The notes under the pieces were generated by a model that had not been told where the DNA came from, searched no databases, and worked only from the letters and a program-made list of their open reading frames with translations. Positions 32,858-41,291 of a stretch of 64,000 bases of DNA are shown here, piece after piece. This DNA comes from Mucilaginibacter sp. Bleaf8 (GTDB lineage Bacteria; Bacteroidota; Bacteroidia; Sphingobacteriales; Sphingobacteriaceae). The position numbers and the translations under genes are program-made. The DNA lies in assembly GCF_018390515.1 (NCBI RefSeq), contig NZ_JAHBBK010000007.1, positions 56,172 through 120,171 on the forward strand, written 5' to 3'. Numbering within the stretch: position 1 is the stretch's first letter; every line of letters begins with the position of its first letter.

Positions 32858-34689
32858 TATTTTGTTTTAGTGGATAGCCAGTTGTTACGGAACTTCTCTT
32901 GTACAGGTGTTAGAGTTTTGCCTGCGGCCTCATAAGTTACTACTTCAAAAGCCGGGTTTTCCTGCAGCGTTACGGTAGTTTCATGGCTGCCGCTGCGGTT
33001 CTTGTAAGCATAAACTATCTTATCGCCTATTTTCTTGCCGGCAATAATGCTCTGATAGGTTTGTGTGTCTTTTACCTCTTTACCATCTACGGTCTGTATA
33101 ATATCGCCCGCATCTAAGCCTGCCTGGTAAATGGGAGACCCTATTAAGGTGCTGCCTTCAATTTCTAACCCATCAGCCACTGGCGTAGCGCGTAGCTGGC
33201 CCGCCCAGGCTTTACCTGTTTGCGCCCGGCGCAGTATTAAACCGGCTTTATCTAACAGAGCTTCGTAATTATTTTTTTCGTTACTGTAAATGTATTTGGT
33301 GAAAAAGTCGGCCGCAAACTTAGGGTTTTTGGTTACGCTTGCCAGTGCATTTTGCAGGTCGGGAATGGTGTAAGGCTTTTCCGGCTTACCGTGAGTTAGC
33401 CAGAGCGCCCGCATATAATCATCAAGGGTAAGATTAAACTCGCTGCGCAAGCGTAAATCAAGTGCCAGTGCGGTTGCCCCTCCGTAATAGTAATAGCTGG
33501 TAAAGATGTTGCTCATGTTGGTCGCATCTACGGCAACGCCGGCATCAGCAAACACCGCATACCGGCTCATTTGTGCGGGCGAATAACGGGCTGCGGCAGG
33601 CGTGTTCAATACGGCATTAATTAAACCGGCAGCCGTACGCAGATAGTCTGTTGGTTGGCGTAAGCCGGCACGAACCAACAGCAACTCGCCGTAGTATTGC
33701 GTAAAACCTTCTGCCAGCCATAGCTCGCTGCTCATGTTGGCGTGTTCAAAGTTGAAGGGCTCTAATGATTTTGGACGAATGCGCTCCACGTTCCAGCTAT
33801 GGAAATACTCGTGCGAAAAGGTGCCCAGCAAGCGGTTCTCGTTCCCGGCAATTCGCGGTGTGGTTTGTACAATGCTGGTAGAGTTGCGGTGCTCCATACC
33901 GTCGCCGGCATTGGTGGCGTATATATCATGTATAAAGGTGTAATTGCCATAATCGTAAACCGGCAGTTCGCCAAAAACGGCCTGAGCTTCCTGTGTTACG
34001 CGTTGTACCATTTTGCCAAAGTTATCAACCGCGGCCTGGTCATCATTGCTATGCGTGCTCAAGTGAATATCCTGTACCTTGCCATCAGGGTTTTTGATGG
34101 TCCAGCTGTACGTTTTTACAGGAGCCAGTGAGGTTGGGCTATCCATCATGTACTGCATGTTGGGTGCATAATACGTGTTGGTAGCCGGTTCGGGCTTAAG
34201 CTGGGTAACCACGCGCCAGCCATACTTTTCTGTGTCGGCAAATTTAAAGCGAACGGGGCGTTTTTCCATTCCATAGGCCCACATAAAAGCAGCAGGCATG
34301 TTCAGGTGCGCTGTACTTGGGGTAATGCCGTTGTAAGTACCATCCATCCAGTTACCAAACAGCGTATAATTGATGATTACCGTACTGCCATGCTGCGCTA
34401 TTTCATATACGTCGCCTTCCACCTGCTTAACAGTAAGAGGTTGGTTCTGCTCGCCATAGGCTTTTACGTTATAAATATTTTTGCCGAACTCATGTGTAGC
34501 ATATCGGCCCGGTGATGAACGGCTCATGCGCACTTTGAGCGTACCAGCCGGCACGGCAGGTATACGCATGCTAATTTCAGCCTCGTGGTGTGCTGCGTTA
34601 GGGAAAGATACGGTGTAAAAAATTTCGTTTTGTGCGAAAGAACTGGCCGCCATCAGTAAGGCTGCCGCTGTAAGGTAAAGTTTTTTCAT
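32857..34689 (-). CDS. M61 family glycyl aminopeptidase with PDZ domain, secreted
   Basis: The 610-residue protein has a signal peptide at 1-19 (ASSFAQ). The N-terminal M61 beta domain spans about 22-190. The gluzincin motif HEYFH is at 293-297, and a downstream zinc-ligand Glu is near 329 in LWLAEGFTQYYGE. A PDZ domain lies at about 490-590. M61 enzymes release N-terminal Gly/Ala from peptides. It is translationally coupled to the M28 peptidase, suggesting joint peptide scavenging. A hairpin 100 bases upstream ends the acetate kinase transcript. Confidence 0.93.
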   Translation of the reverse strand: MKKLYLTAAALLMAASSFAQNEIFYTVSFPNAAHHEAEISMRIPAVPAGTLKVRMSRSSPGRYATHEFGKNIYNVKAYGEQNQPLTVKQVEGDVYEIAQHGSTVIINYTLFGNWMDGTYNGITPSTAHLNMPAAFMWAYGMEKRPVRFKFADTEKYGWRVVTQLKPEPATNTYYAPNMQYMMDSPTSLAPVKTYSWTIKNPDGKVQDIHLSTHSNDDQAAVDNFGKMVQRVTQEAQAVFGELPVYDYGNYTFIHDIYATNAGDGMEHRNSTSIVQTTPRIAGNENRLLGTFSHEYFHSWNVERIRPKSLEPFNFEHANMSSELWLAEGFTQYYGELLLVRAGLRQPTDYLRTAAGLINAVLNTPAAARYSPAQMSRYAVFADAGVAVDATNMSNIFTSYYYYGGATALALDLRLRSEFNLTLDDYMRALWLTHGKPEKPYTIPDLQNALASVTKNPKFAADFFTKYIYSNEKNNYEALLDKAGLILRRAQTGKAWAGQLRATPVADGLEIEGSTLIGSPIYQAGLDAGDIIQTVDGKEVKDTQTYQSIIAGKKIGDKIVYAYKNRSGSHETTVTLQENPAFEVVTYEAAGKTLTPVQEKFRNNWLSTKTK

Positions 34690-34786
34690 ATCAGCGCGTT
34701 AGCTGGGCTGAAAATAGCACAAAAATGTAGAAAGAAATAGCCTTTCAGGCGATTGCAACCTGTTTTTTTACGCGAAAGTGCTCGAT

Positions 34787-34831
34787 AAAAGAAAGGCTGA
34801 TTGTTTTTTGGTCAAGAATCAGCCTTTCTAA
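34787..34831 (-). terminator. Terminator of ackA (minus strand)
   Basis: GAAAGGCTGATT (34791-34802) and AATCAGCCTTTC (34817-34828) form a 12-bp perfect stem. Read on the minus strand the stem is followed by a T-rich stretch. Confidence 0.85.
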
Positions 34832-34856
34832 AGTGAGCTTTTAAATAATATTATAC

Positions 34857-36056
34857 TTAATCTACCAGTTCATAACACTGACGGGCAATTTCCAACTCCT
34901 CATTGGTAGGTACCACCAGTACTTTTACCCGTGAGTTGGGCGTACTGATTTCGTTAATCTCTTTTGAACGGGTTTGGTTTTTAGCAGTATCCAGCTCAAT
35001 GCCCAGATAGCTTAAATCGGCACATACCATCTCGCGTACTTTAGCATCATTTTCACCGACACCGGCAGTAAACAGGATAGCATCTAAGCCATTTAATACC
35101 GCGGCGTAAGCGCCAATGTATTTTTTAATGCGGTAGGTGTACAAATCGTAAGCCAGTTGCGCATTTTCGTCGCCCTGCTCAATGGCCTGGGTAATATCGC
35201 GCATATCGCTGTTGCCGGTAAGGCCCAGCATGCCGCTACGTTTGTTAAGCAGGTTGCTTACCTGCTCAATATCATATCCCAACTGGTTTGCCAGGTAAAA
35301 GATAACGGTTGGGTCGATATCGCCCGAACGGGTACCCATAATCAGTCCGCTTAGCGGGCCAAAGCCCATGCTGGTATCTACCGACTGGCCATTGTTTACC
35401 GCGGCCATGCTACAGCCATTACCAAGGTGAACGCTAATCAGCTTGCTCTCTTTTTTACTCAGGTAAGCGGCGGCCTGCTCGGTTACATACTTGTGGCTGG
35501 TACCATGAAAACCATATGCCCGTATGTTAAAATCAGTATAATACTGATTGGGTATAGCAAAACGATAGGCTTTAGGCGGCAGGGTTTGATGAAATGCCGT
35601 ATCAAAAACACCGATCTGCGTAGCATTGGTAAAGATCTTTTCGGCAACCTCGATGCCTAAGTAGCTGGCCGGGTTGTGCAGTGGCGCCAGCTGGAAGGTT
35701 TTCTTCAAATCATCTTTTACCTGCTCGTTAATTATAGTAGTAGTGGTAAAGGTTTCGCCGCCATGCACAATGCGGTGTCCAACTACCTGTATATCGGCAG
35801 GGTCTTGTATTACGGCATATTCACCGATGGTAAGCAAGGCATTTACTTCTTTTAAGCCAGCTTCGTGGTCGGGCAATTCTTCAGGATTAAGGTTAATAAC
35901 TTTCTCCTCGCCGTTAATGAACACTTTATGTGTGATGGATGGCTTATCTAAACCAATACGTTCTACCAGGCCACTACAAACCGGATTTTTAGCCGGCATT
36001 TTAAATAACTGATATTTGATAGAGCTGCTGCCCGAGTTTACAACGAAAATATTCAT
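34857..36056 (-). CDS. ackA: Acetate kinase
   Basis: The 399-residue protein is the full length of AckA. It opens with VNSGSSSIKYQLF (phosphate-binding loop 1), has VGHRIVHGGE, DTAFHQTLP, GFHGTSHKYV, the adenosine region and FTAGVGEN. It converts acetyl phosphate and ADP to acetate and ATP. The pta gene lies upstream on the same strand, separated by 144 bases that contain a palindromic repeat. The pair forms the standard Pta-AckA overflow pathway. Confidence 0.97.
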   Translation of the reverse strand: MNIFVVNSGSSSIKYQLFKMPAKNPVCSGLVERIGLDKPSITHKVFINGEEKVINLNPEELPDHEAGLKEVNALLTIGEYAVIQDPADIQVVGHRIVHGGETFTTTTIINEQVKDDLKKTFQLAPLHNPASYLGIEVAEKIFTNATQIGVFDTAFHQTLPPKAYRFAIPNQYYTDFNIRAYGFHGTSHKYVTEQAAAYLSKKESKLISVHLGNGCSMAAVNNGQSVDTSMGFGPLSGLIMGTRSGDIDPTVIFYLANQLGYDIEQVSNLLNKRSGMLGLTGNSDMRDITQAIEQGDENAQLAYDLYTYRIKKYIGAYAAVLNGLDAILFTAGVGENDAKVREMVCADLSYLGIELDTAKNQTRSKEINEISTPNSRVKVLVVPTNEELEIARQCYELVD

Positions 36057-36097
36057 TAGGATTTGAAAACTTTAATGTTTGTATGATTAATTAGTTG

Positions 36098-36189
36098 TGT
36101 CATTGCGGGGGGAACGAAGCAATCTTTTAACAGGACAGGCTAACGGCCATGCAATAGAAGAGGTTGCTTCGCTAACGCGCGCAATGACA
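36098..36189. repeat. REP-like palindromic repeat between pta and ackA
   Basis: The element is bounded by TGTCATTGCG (36098-36107) and CGCAATGACA (36180-36189), a perfect 10-bp inverted repeat. Internal imperfect complementarity (AACGAAGCAATCT against GAGGTTGCTTCGCT) would fold it into a long hairpin. GTCATTGCG…GAAGCAATC elements are, from memory, a common dispersed palindrome in Sphingobacteriaceae genomes. Only this copy is in the window. It sits within a likely operon, so it could affect mRNA processing between pta and ackA. Confidence 0.75.
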
Positions 36190-36200
36190 TGTTTGTATTA

Positions 36201-38297
36201 TCACTCCTGGCACTGAATGGCCGTGATGATAACTGTATTGAAGATATCGTCTACAGTACAGCCACGGCTCAGGTCATTCACCGGTTTGTTCAGTCCTTGC
36301 AGCATTGGGCCGATGGCTAATGCGCCGGTTTCGCGCTGAACGGCTTTGTAGGTGTTGTTGCCCGTATTTAAATCCGGGAAAATTAGCACGCTGGCCTGGC
36401 CGGCAACTTCTGATCCGGGAAGTTTGCTTTTGCCTACAATTGGGTCAACCGCGGCATCGTATTGTATAGGGCCTTCTACCTTCAAATCGGGGCGTTTGGT
36501 TTTTACAATCTCGGTAGCGCGGCGTACTTTCTCTACGTCCTCGCCCTCGCCCGATGTGCCCGATGAATAGGATAGCATGGCAATACGTGGTTCAATACCA
36601 AAGCGCTGGCTGCTTTCGGCTGATGAAATGGCAATTTCGGCCAGTTGCTCGGCTGTTGGGTTGGGGTTTACGGCACAGTCGCCAAACACCGATACCCGGT
36701 CGGGCAGGCACATAAAAAATACGGATGATACGACCGAAATACCCGGTTTGGTTTTCACGAATTGCAGTGCCGGGCGGATGGTATGCTGTGTGGTATGCAC
36801 TGCGCCCGATACCATACCATCGGCATGGCCTTTGTATACCATCATAGTACCGAAGTAAGATACATCGGTCATCATATCGCGGGCCATTTCCAGATTCACG
36901 TTTTTGTTTTTACGAAGCTCGTACAGCGTATTTACATAATCCTGGTAATGTGCAGAATTGGCCGGATTAACAATATTGATCTTGCTTACATCCAGGTTTA
37001 AGCCCAAACGCTTAATGTTGGCAGTGATGTCGTCAGGGTTACCCAGTATAGTCAGGTTCACAATCTCCTGGCTAATGAGGCGGGCTGCAGCTTTGAGTAT
37101 ACGCTCGTCGTTACCCTCGGGCAGTACAATGTGTTTTTTCTGGCTTTTGGCCCAGTTGGTAAGCTGGTACTGGAACATGCGCGGGGTAATGCCACCGCTG
37201 TGTTTAAAGGTTACAATACGCTCGTCCAGCTTAGCTATATCTACGTATTTGTTAAATACATCAATAGCTAATTGTATCTTTTTAGGATTATCAGCTGTTA
37301 ATCTCGACCGGATATTACCCACACGTGTGGTGGTTTCAAATGTACCAGAGTTGACTGTTAATATCGGTACCACCGTTTGCAAGCCTTCAATCAGCCTGAT
37401 GATAGGCTCTTCGGGTTCGGCACCTGCGGTAAGCACAATGCCTGATATCGGCGGGTAGCTGGTAGACAGGTTAGCCTGCAAGGCTGCAATAATGATATCG
37501 CCACGGTCGCCAGGGGTTACAATCAGTACGTTCTCTTTAATAAAGTTTAAAAAGTTAGGTACCTGCATTGCTCCGGTCACAAAGTTATCTACCTGGTTGC
37601 TCAGGCGCTCCTTACCAAACAGTAATTTGCTGTCGGGCAGGGCCTCGCAAATCTCTTTCATGGTAGGCGCTTCCAGTCCGCGGGTGGTAGGTATAACCGT
37701 CAGGATAATTTCGGGCGGTAACTGGGCAGCCAGTAATTCACGAATGTCATCTATCTGGGCTTGGCTTACTTTATTGGCAATCAGCGCCAATACCTGTATC
37801 TCACGGGCATCAAAATTACGTACTACAGTAATCGCAGCATTTACAATTTGAGGCGTGGTTTTATTTTCGCCCGATATTACCACGATAGCCGGTGCGCCCA
37901 GGTTTTTAGCAATCGATGCGTTTACCTCAAACTCAAAGGCTGTACCCTCACCGCGATAATCACTACCTTCAATAACGGTAAAGTCGTACTTGTCTTCCAG
38001 CTTTTTGTACTTGCGGATAATGGTATCGATCATTTCGCCCTGGCTTTCGTCTTCCGAAAGTCGCATGGCTTCCTCCCAGCTAAACGCATTGGCGTCTTCA
38101 TAGCTGATAGGCAAGTCAAAATAACTGAGTACAGTTTGGATATGATCGCTTTTGCGCTCTTGTGCGTTACGGCTTACAATAGGTTTAAAGTAACCTATCT
38201 TTTGGGCTTTGCCCAAAAGCATATTGATTAAGCCAAGCGATACGATTGATTTGCCACTATAGGGCTCGGTACTGGTAACAAAAACAGTTTTTATCAT
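36201..38297 (-). CDS. pta: Phosphate acetyltransferase (long form with DRTGG and P-loop N-domain)
   Basis: The 698-residue protein starts with a BioD-like P-loop domain (TSTEPYSGKSIVSLG, about 8-22), continues with a DRTGG domain (about 210-325), and ends with the PTA_PTB catalytic domain (about 375-698; e.g. SYSSGTSGEGEDV, KVEGPIQYDAA, PGSEVAGQA). This is the long Pta architecture also found in E. coli. It interconverts acetyl-CoA and acetyl phosphate. It is the first gene of the pta-ackA unit. Confidence 0.96.
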   Translation of the reverse strand: MIKTVFVTSTEPYSGKSIVSLGLINMLLGKAQKIGYFKPIVSRNAQERKSDHIQTVLSYFDLPISYEDANAFSWEEAMRLSEDESQGEMIDTIIRKYKKLEDKYDFTVIEGSDYRGEGTAFEFEVNASIAKNLGAPAIVVISGENKTTPQIVNAAITVVRNFDAREIQVLALIANKVSQAQIDDIRELLAAQLPPEIILTVIPTTRGLEAPTMKEICEALPDSKLLFGKERLSNQVDNFVTGAMQVPNFLNFIKENVLIVTPGDRGDIIIAALQANLSTSYPPISGIVLTAGAEPEEPIIRLIEGLQTVVPILTVNSGTFETTTRVGNIRSRLTADNPKKIQLAIDVFNKYVDIAKLDERIVTFKHSGGITPRMFQYQLTNWAKSQKKHIVLPEGNDERILKAAARLISQEIVNLTILGNPDDITANIKRLGLNLDVSKINIVNPANSAHYQDYVNTLYELRKNKNVNLEMARDMMTDVSYFGTMMVYKGHADGMVSGAVHTTQHTIRPALQFVKTKPGISVVSSVFFMCLPDRVSVFGDCAVNPNPTAEQLAEIAISSAESSQRFGIEPRIAMLSYSSGTSGEGEDVEKVRRATEIVKTKRPDLKVEGPIQYDAAVDPIVGKSKLPGSEVAGQASVLIFPDLNTGNNTYKAVQRETGALAIGPMLQGLNKPVNDLSRGCTVDDIFNTVIITAIQCQE

Positions 38298-38747
38298 GAG
38301 GCACGTATCTGTAATAAATATAAAAAGGCCGCTTAAGCAAGGGCCAACTGTTACTTAAATTGTACGACAAAGATACCGGTTAATAGTTGTGATACAATCC
38401 AAATTTTTGGTGCCATACAGGTATGTCAGCTGCAGGTAAACACGAAAAATAAATTTAATTACAGGTTGACAGTGCTAAAAATATTAGCTAAATTTATACT
38501 GTTTTTAAGGCTGCCAAAAGCATGACATACTTACTTGTTTTTGCTTGGAAAAGCTGCCTTTTTAACTTGAAATTAAGCACGGCATGTGCTTTGTATAGTT
38601 ATAGTATAATTACTGACTTTCAGCCAGTTGGTGATTGAATAGCCAGGTCGGATTTGCGGCTTACCGAACCTGACAAGCCTTACCAGTTACAGGCAGTTTG
38701 CGCAAGCGCTGCCGAATTGTTGAATACTTAAATTATAAGAAGATTAA
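38298..38747. other. Intergenic region between divergent pta and the phage-like gene; no gene seen
   Basis: No convincing coding frame or RNA gene is visible in these 450 bases. Two small dyads occur: AAGCAC-N5-GTGCTT (38575-38591), and GGCAG…CTGCC (38692-38713) enclosing TTGCGCAA, the latter 35 bases before the gene at 38748 and a possible regulator site. The region must hold the divergent promoters, but no strong TAnnTTTG element stands out. Confidence 0.5.
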
Positions 38748-39725
38748 ATGGAGACGTTTGAATTAACAACAATTACTGATGAGATGCAGTCATCTATTAC
38801 GCACATGGCGCAAATGCGCAATGCGCTGATTGCATTCACTAAAGAGGTACTGGTTAAAGATCAGGACTACGGCGTAGTGCCAGGCGTGCAAAAGCCAACA
38901 CTTTTGAAACCCGGCGCCGAAAAGCTGATGAACCTTTTTGGTATGGCGGTAGAGTTTGAGTGTACTGATAAAATACTGGATATCCAGTCTAAGTTTATAG
39001 CTTATACCTATAAAGCCACTGCCCGTAACAAAGATGGCCGTATTGTAACCCAGTGTGAGGGTTCGGTTAATAGTTATGAGCCTAAATACCGCTACCTGTG
39101 GATGGAGAAACCAAAGCCAAACCAGGCCATGCAGGATTTAATGAAGGCCGAAGGTACCGGTAAGTTCCGTAAAGCGGGAGGCAGCTGGATTTGGGTAGAG
39201 CGTACCGAAAATCCAGATCTGATCGGGTTACAGAATACCATGCAAAAAATGGCACAAAAAAGGGCCTTTGTAGGCGCTATGTTATTAGCCACCAATGCAT
39301 CCGAATTCTTTACCCAGGACGTGGAAGATATGGGCTTTATTGATATTGAAGGAACCGTAGTTGAAGAACCTAAAACTGTAAATAAAGCTAAAGAGGTGAA
39401 AGGTACGGTACAGCAGCGCGAGTCGGCCACACCAGCCGAGGCTAAAGCAGCAGCACCGAAAGCTGAAGAAGCTAAGGCGCCTGAGGTAAAAGCTGCCCCT
39501 GCAAAAGTTAGTGAAAGCAAAGCTGTTAAAGCTAAAGCCGTAACTAAACCTGCAGAAGTGGCATCGAGCATACCTGCGCCTACACGCGATGCTATTGAAA
39601 AAGCAACCAGCGTAGCAGCTTTGTACCTGATCCATAAAAATAACGTAGCATTACAACAGGACGAGCAGTTTATTAAACTGTTATCAACCAAAAAAGCAGA
39701 AATAAAGAAAGGAATTGCTGCATGA
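38748..39725 (+). CDS. Phage-type protein, possibly a single-strand annealing/recombination factor
   Basis: The protein has 325 residues. The first 200 or so form a folded domain with the motif VKDQDYGVVPG…PTLLKPGAEKLMNLFG, which I associate with proteins encoded in phage recombination/replication modules. A Rad52/Sak-like annealing role is possible but not established. After about residue 205 an Ala/Lys/Glu/Pro-rich linker of about 70 residues leads to a short helical C-terminal domain (about 275-325), an arrangement reminiscent of ssDNA-binding proteins. Its stop overlaps the next start by 4 bases. No other phage genes are nearby, so it appears to be a domesticated or orphan unit. Confidence 0.7.
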   Translation: METFELTTITDEMQSSITHMAQMRNALIAFTKEVLVKDQDYGVVPGVQKPTLLKPGAEKLMNLFGMAVEFECTDKILDIQSKFIAYTYKATARNKDGRIVTQCEGSVNSYEPKYRYLWMEKPKPNQAMQDLMKAEGTGKFRKAGGSWIWVERTENPDLIGLQNTMQKMAQKRAFVGAMLLATNASEFFTQDVEDMGFIDIEGTVVEEPKTVNKAKEVKGTVQQRESATPAEAKAAAPKAEEAKAPEVKAAPAKVSESKAVKAKAVTKPAEVASSIPAPTRDAIEKATSVAALYLIHKNNVALQQDEQFIKLLSTKKAEIKKGIAA

Positions 39726-40246
39726 GAAATCAGTTAGCCATGCAGATTCCTGCCTGCGAAGCGGTAACCTTGTTCACCGGTTTTGATATGGAGCCCGAAA
39801 GCTTGATTAAGCTTGACCGGGCTACCATTGCCAGAATTGTGAACGATACTGAGCAGCTGGTTGCCGATGGCGAACTGGACAGCGTGAAAATGCTGATCCT
39901 GGCCAAAAAGGGGCAGGAACTGTTTAATAATTTAGAGAAAAGAGTGAGGCGCTATGCCGAAGAGCAGGCCCGTGTACCAAGGCACGATAAGCTGCGCATG
40001 TATGATGCCGAAATTATTGAAAAAGAAACCGGCGTAAATTATGACTATAGCGCCTGTGGCGACGTAACCTGGAATGATTTGCATGACCTGCAAGCCGAAA
40101 TAGCGCAGCAGATAAAAGAGCGGGAAGCATTTCTGAAAAACGTTACCCGGCCCAGCATAGGCGGCGACCAATTTACCGGCGAAACGTGGGAAATTAGACC
40201 GCCACTGCGCACCTCCAAACAAGGGTTGAACGTAAGTTTAAAATAA
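39722..40246 (+). CDS. Hypothetical protein coupled to the phage-type gene
   Basis: The 174-residue soluble, helix-rich protein starts within the stop of the preceding gene (ATGA), so the two are co-translated. About 30-85 looks like a long helical segment (TIARIVNDTEQ… …RRYAEEQARV), and about 90-135 holds a conserved-looking patch (YDAEIIEKETGVNYDYSACGD). Proteins of this kind accompany recombination genes in Bacteroidota prophages in my recollection, but I cannot name a family. A terminator follows, closing a two-gene unit. Confidence 0.7.
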   Translation: MRNQLAMQIPACEAVTLFTGFDMEPESLIKLDRATIARIVNDTEQLVADGELDSVKMLILAKKGQELFNNLEKRVRRYAEEQARVPRHDKLRMYDAEIIEKETGVNYDYSACGDVTWNDLHDLQAEIAQQIKEREAFLKNVTRPSIGGDQFTGETWEIRPPLRTSKQGLNVSLK

Positions 40247-40265
40247 ACAACCCCATATATAAGTT

Positions 40266-40300
40266 AAGCCTGTACTGTGTAATGCGTGCAGGCTTTTTTA
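40266..40300 (+). terminator. Intrinsic terminator of the two-gene phage-like unit
   Basis: AAGCCTG (40266-40272) and CAGGCTT (40289-40295) form a 7-bp stem around a 16-nt loop, followed by a run of T residues. Confidence 0.75.
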
Positions 40301-40445
40301 ATTTTAAAATAACAGCCTGCAGCTTTTAATAAAAGTGAGCAATAAAACGTGAACCTGTTTTGGTATTGAATTAAGGAGGATAGTGTATTTTGGTAGCGTC
40401 AAATTACAAAGAAGGTTGTTTGTAATGGAGGAGCTTAAAACCCCT

Positions 40446-40484
40446 ATAAAAAAGCAAAGCCTCCTGATGGGCAGGAGACTTTTA
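40446..40484 (-). terminator. Intrinsic terminator downstream of the tRNA-like gene (minus strand)
   Basis: On the minus strand AAAG-T-CTCCTG and CAGGAG-G-CTTT (40456-40482) form a stem with one mismatch and a 5-nt loop, followed by GCTTTTTTA. It lies 34 bases beyond the tRNA-like 3' end and supports that RNA as its own transcription unit. Confidence 0.75.
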
Positions 40485-40517
40485 CTAACCAATTATAAAC
40501 CTAAATTATGAGAAGAG

Positions 40518-40628
40518 CTGTTGGGGAAGGACTCGAACCTTCACAGAGTGGTTAGCCCTTGCGGGTTTCCCATGATCTCCGCCACCGGGACAAGGAGGTG
40601 TGTCTGCCAAAAATTTCACCACCCAACA
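40518..40628 (-). tRNA. Unusual class II tRNA-like gene (apparent anticodon GUC), 111 nt
   Basis: On the minus strand the following fold: a 7-bp perfect acceptor stem (TGTTGGG/CCCAACA), a 3-bp D stem (GTG/CAC) with a Leu/Ser-like D loop, and a 5-bp perfect T arm (GAAGG-TTCGAGT-CCTTC). The discriminator is G and CCA is not encoded. The anticodon arm CCTCC-TTGTCCC-GGTGG has a central T-T mismatch, and position 37 is C rather than the usual purine. The apparent anticodon GTC would be Asp. However, the 39-nt variable region makes this a class II molecule, a shape found in Leu, Ser and bacterial Tyr tRNAs and not in Asp. It may be a non-canonical tRNA, a tRNA-derived regulatory RNA or a decaying gene. 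Its own promoter and terminator argue that it is expressed. Confidence 0.65.
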
Positions 40629-40676
40629 TTGTTTTGTTTTTAAGAACGCGCTTAGATTTTCATCGTTTGCTTGATA

Positions 40677-40708
40677 CAAATTTAAGGGCCTATCAAGTTT
40701 TTTGCAAA
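40677..40708 (-). promoter_or_regulatory. Bacteroidota-type promoter driving the tRNA-like gene
   Basis: On the minus strand TTTG (40708-40705) is followed after exactly 20 bases by TAAATTTG (40684-40677), a full match to the TTTG-N19-21-TAnnTTTG pattern of the phylum. Transcription would start near 40670, about 40 bases before the tRNA-like 5' end. Confidence 0.75.
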
Positions 40709-40781
40709 TATTTCAATTAAATATTTTTATTTTTATTCAATTTTTAATTATCCTTGTGTATAAGTATCTAAATATAAATTT

Positions 40782-41261
40782 ATGCCTCAAAGAAAACCTC
40801 ATAATTTAGAAATTGATAATTTAGATATACAGATTTTATCAATTTTGATGAAGAATGCAACAACGCCTTATACCGAAATTGCTAAAGATTTGATTGTATC
40901 GGGCGGTACCATACACGTGCGGATGAAAAAGCTGGAAGAGATGGGTGTAATTAAAGGTGCCAGCCTGGAAGTAGATCCGCAGAAATTAGGATTTGACGTA
41001 ACCGCCTTTTTAGGTATTTACCTGGAGAAAGGCTCACAATACAATGAAGCTGTAAAAAAGCTGAAAGAAATAAGCGAAATAGTTGAGCTGCATTACACCA
41101 CAGGCGGCTGGAGCATTTTTGCCAAAATTGTATGCCATGATACCAATCACCTGCGCGAAGTACTGAACGAGCGTATTCAGAGCGTACCAGGTATACAACG
41201 TACCGAAACCTTTATATCACTGGAAGAAAGCATTAAACGTCAAATTACGTTATCGGAATAA
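40782..41261 (+). CDS. Lrp/AsnC-family transcriptional regulator
   Basis: The 159-residue protein has an N-terminal winged helix-turn-helix (about 10-60: DNLDIQILSILMKNATTPYTEIAKDL … GTIHVRMKKLEEMGVI). A C-terminal RAM/ligand domain follows (about 70-150) of the amino-acid-sensing Lrp type. The ligand and target genes cannot be read. It is divergent from the tRNA-like gene, sharing an AT-rich intergenic region. Confidence 0.92.
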   Translation: MPQRKPHNLEIDNLDIQILSILMKNATTPYTEIAKDLIVSGGTIHVRMKKLEEMGVIKGASLEVDPQKLGFDVTAFLGIYLEKGSQYNEAVKKLKEISEIVELHYTTGGWSIFAKIVCHDTNHLREVLNERIQSVPGIQRTETFISLEESIKRQITLSE

Positions 41262-41291
41262 ACACCGATTACTTTATAGCTCTATGTAGTA

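Noticed and set aside
34741..34790. Second hairpin-like stretch after the M61 start region (CAGGCGATTGCAACCTG)
   Set aside because: Pairing is short and interrupted; the 12-bp terminator next to it explains the region better.
36098..36189. CRISPR-like or transposon fragment between pta and ackA
   Set aside because: There is one palindromic unit without repeat-spacer structure, and no transposase sequence; a REP-like element fits better.
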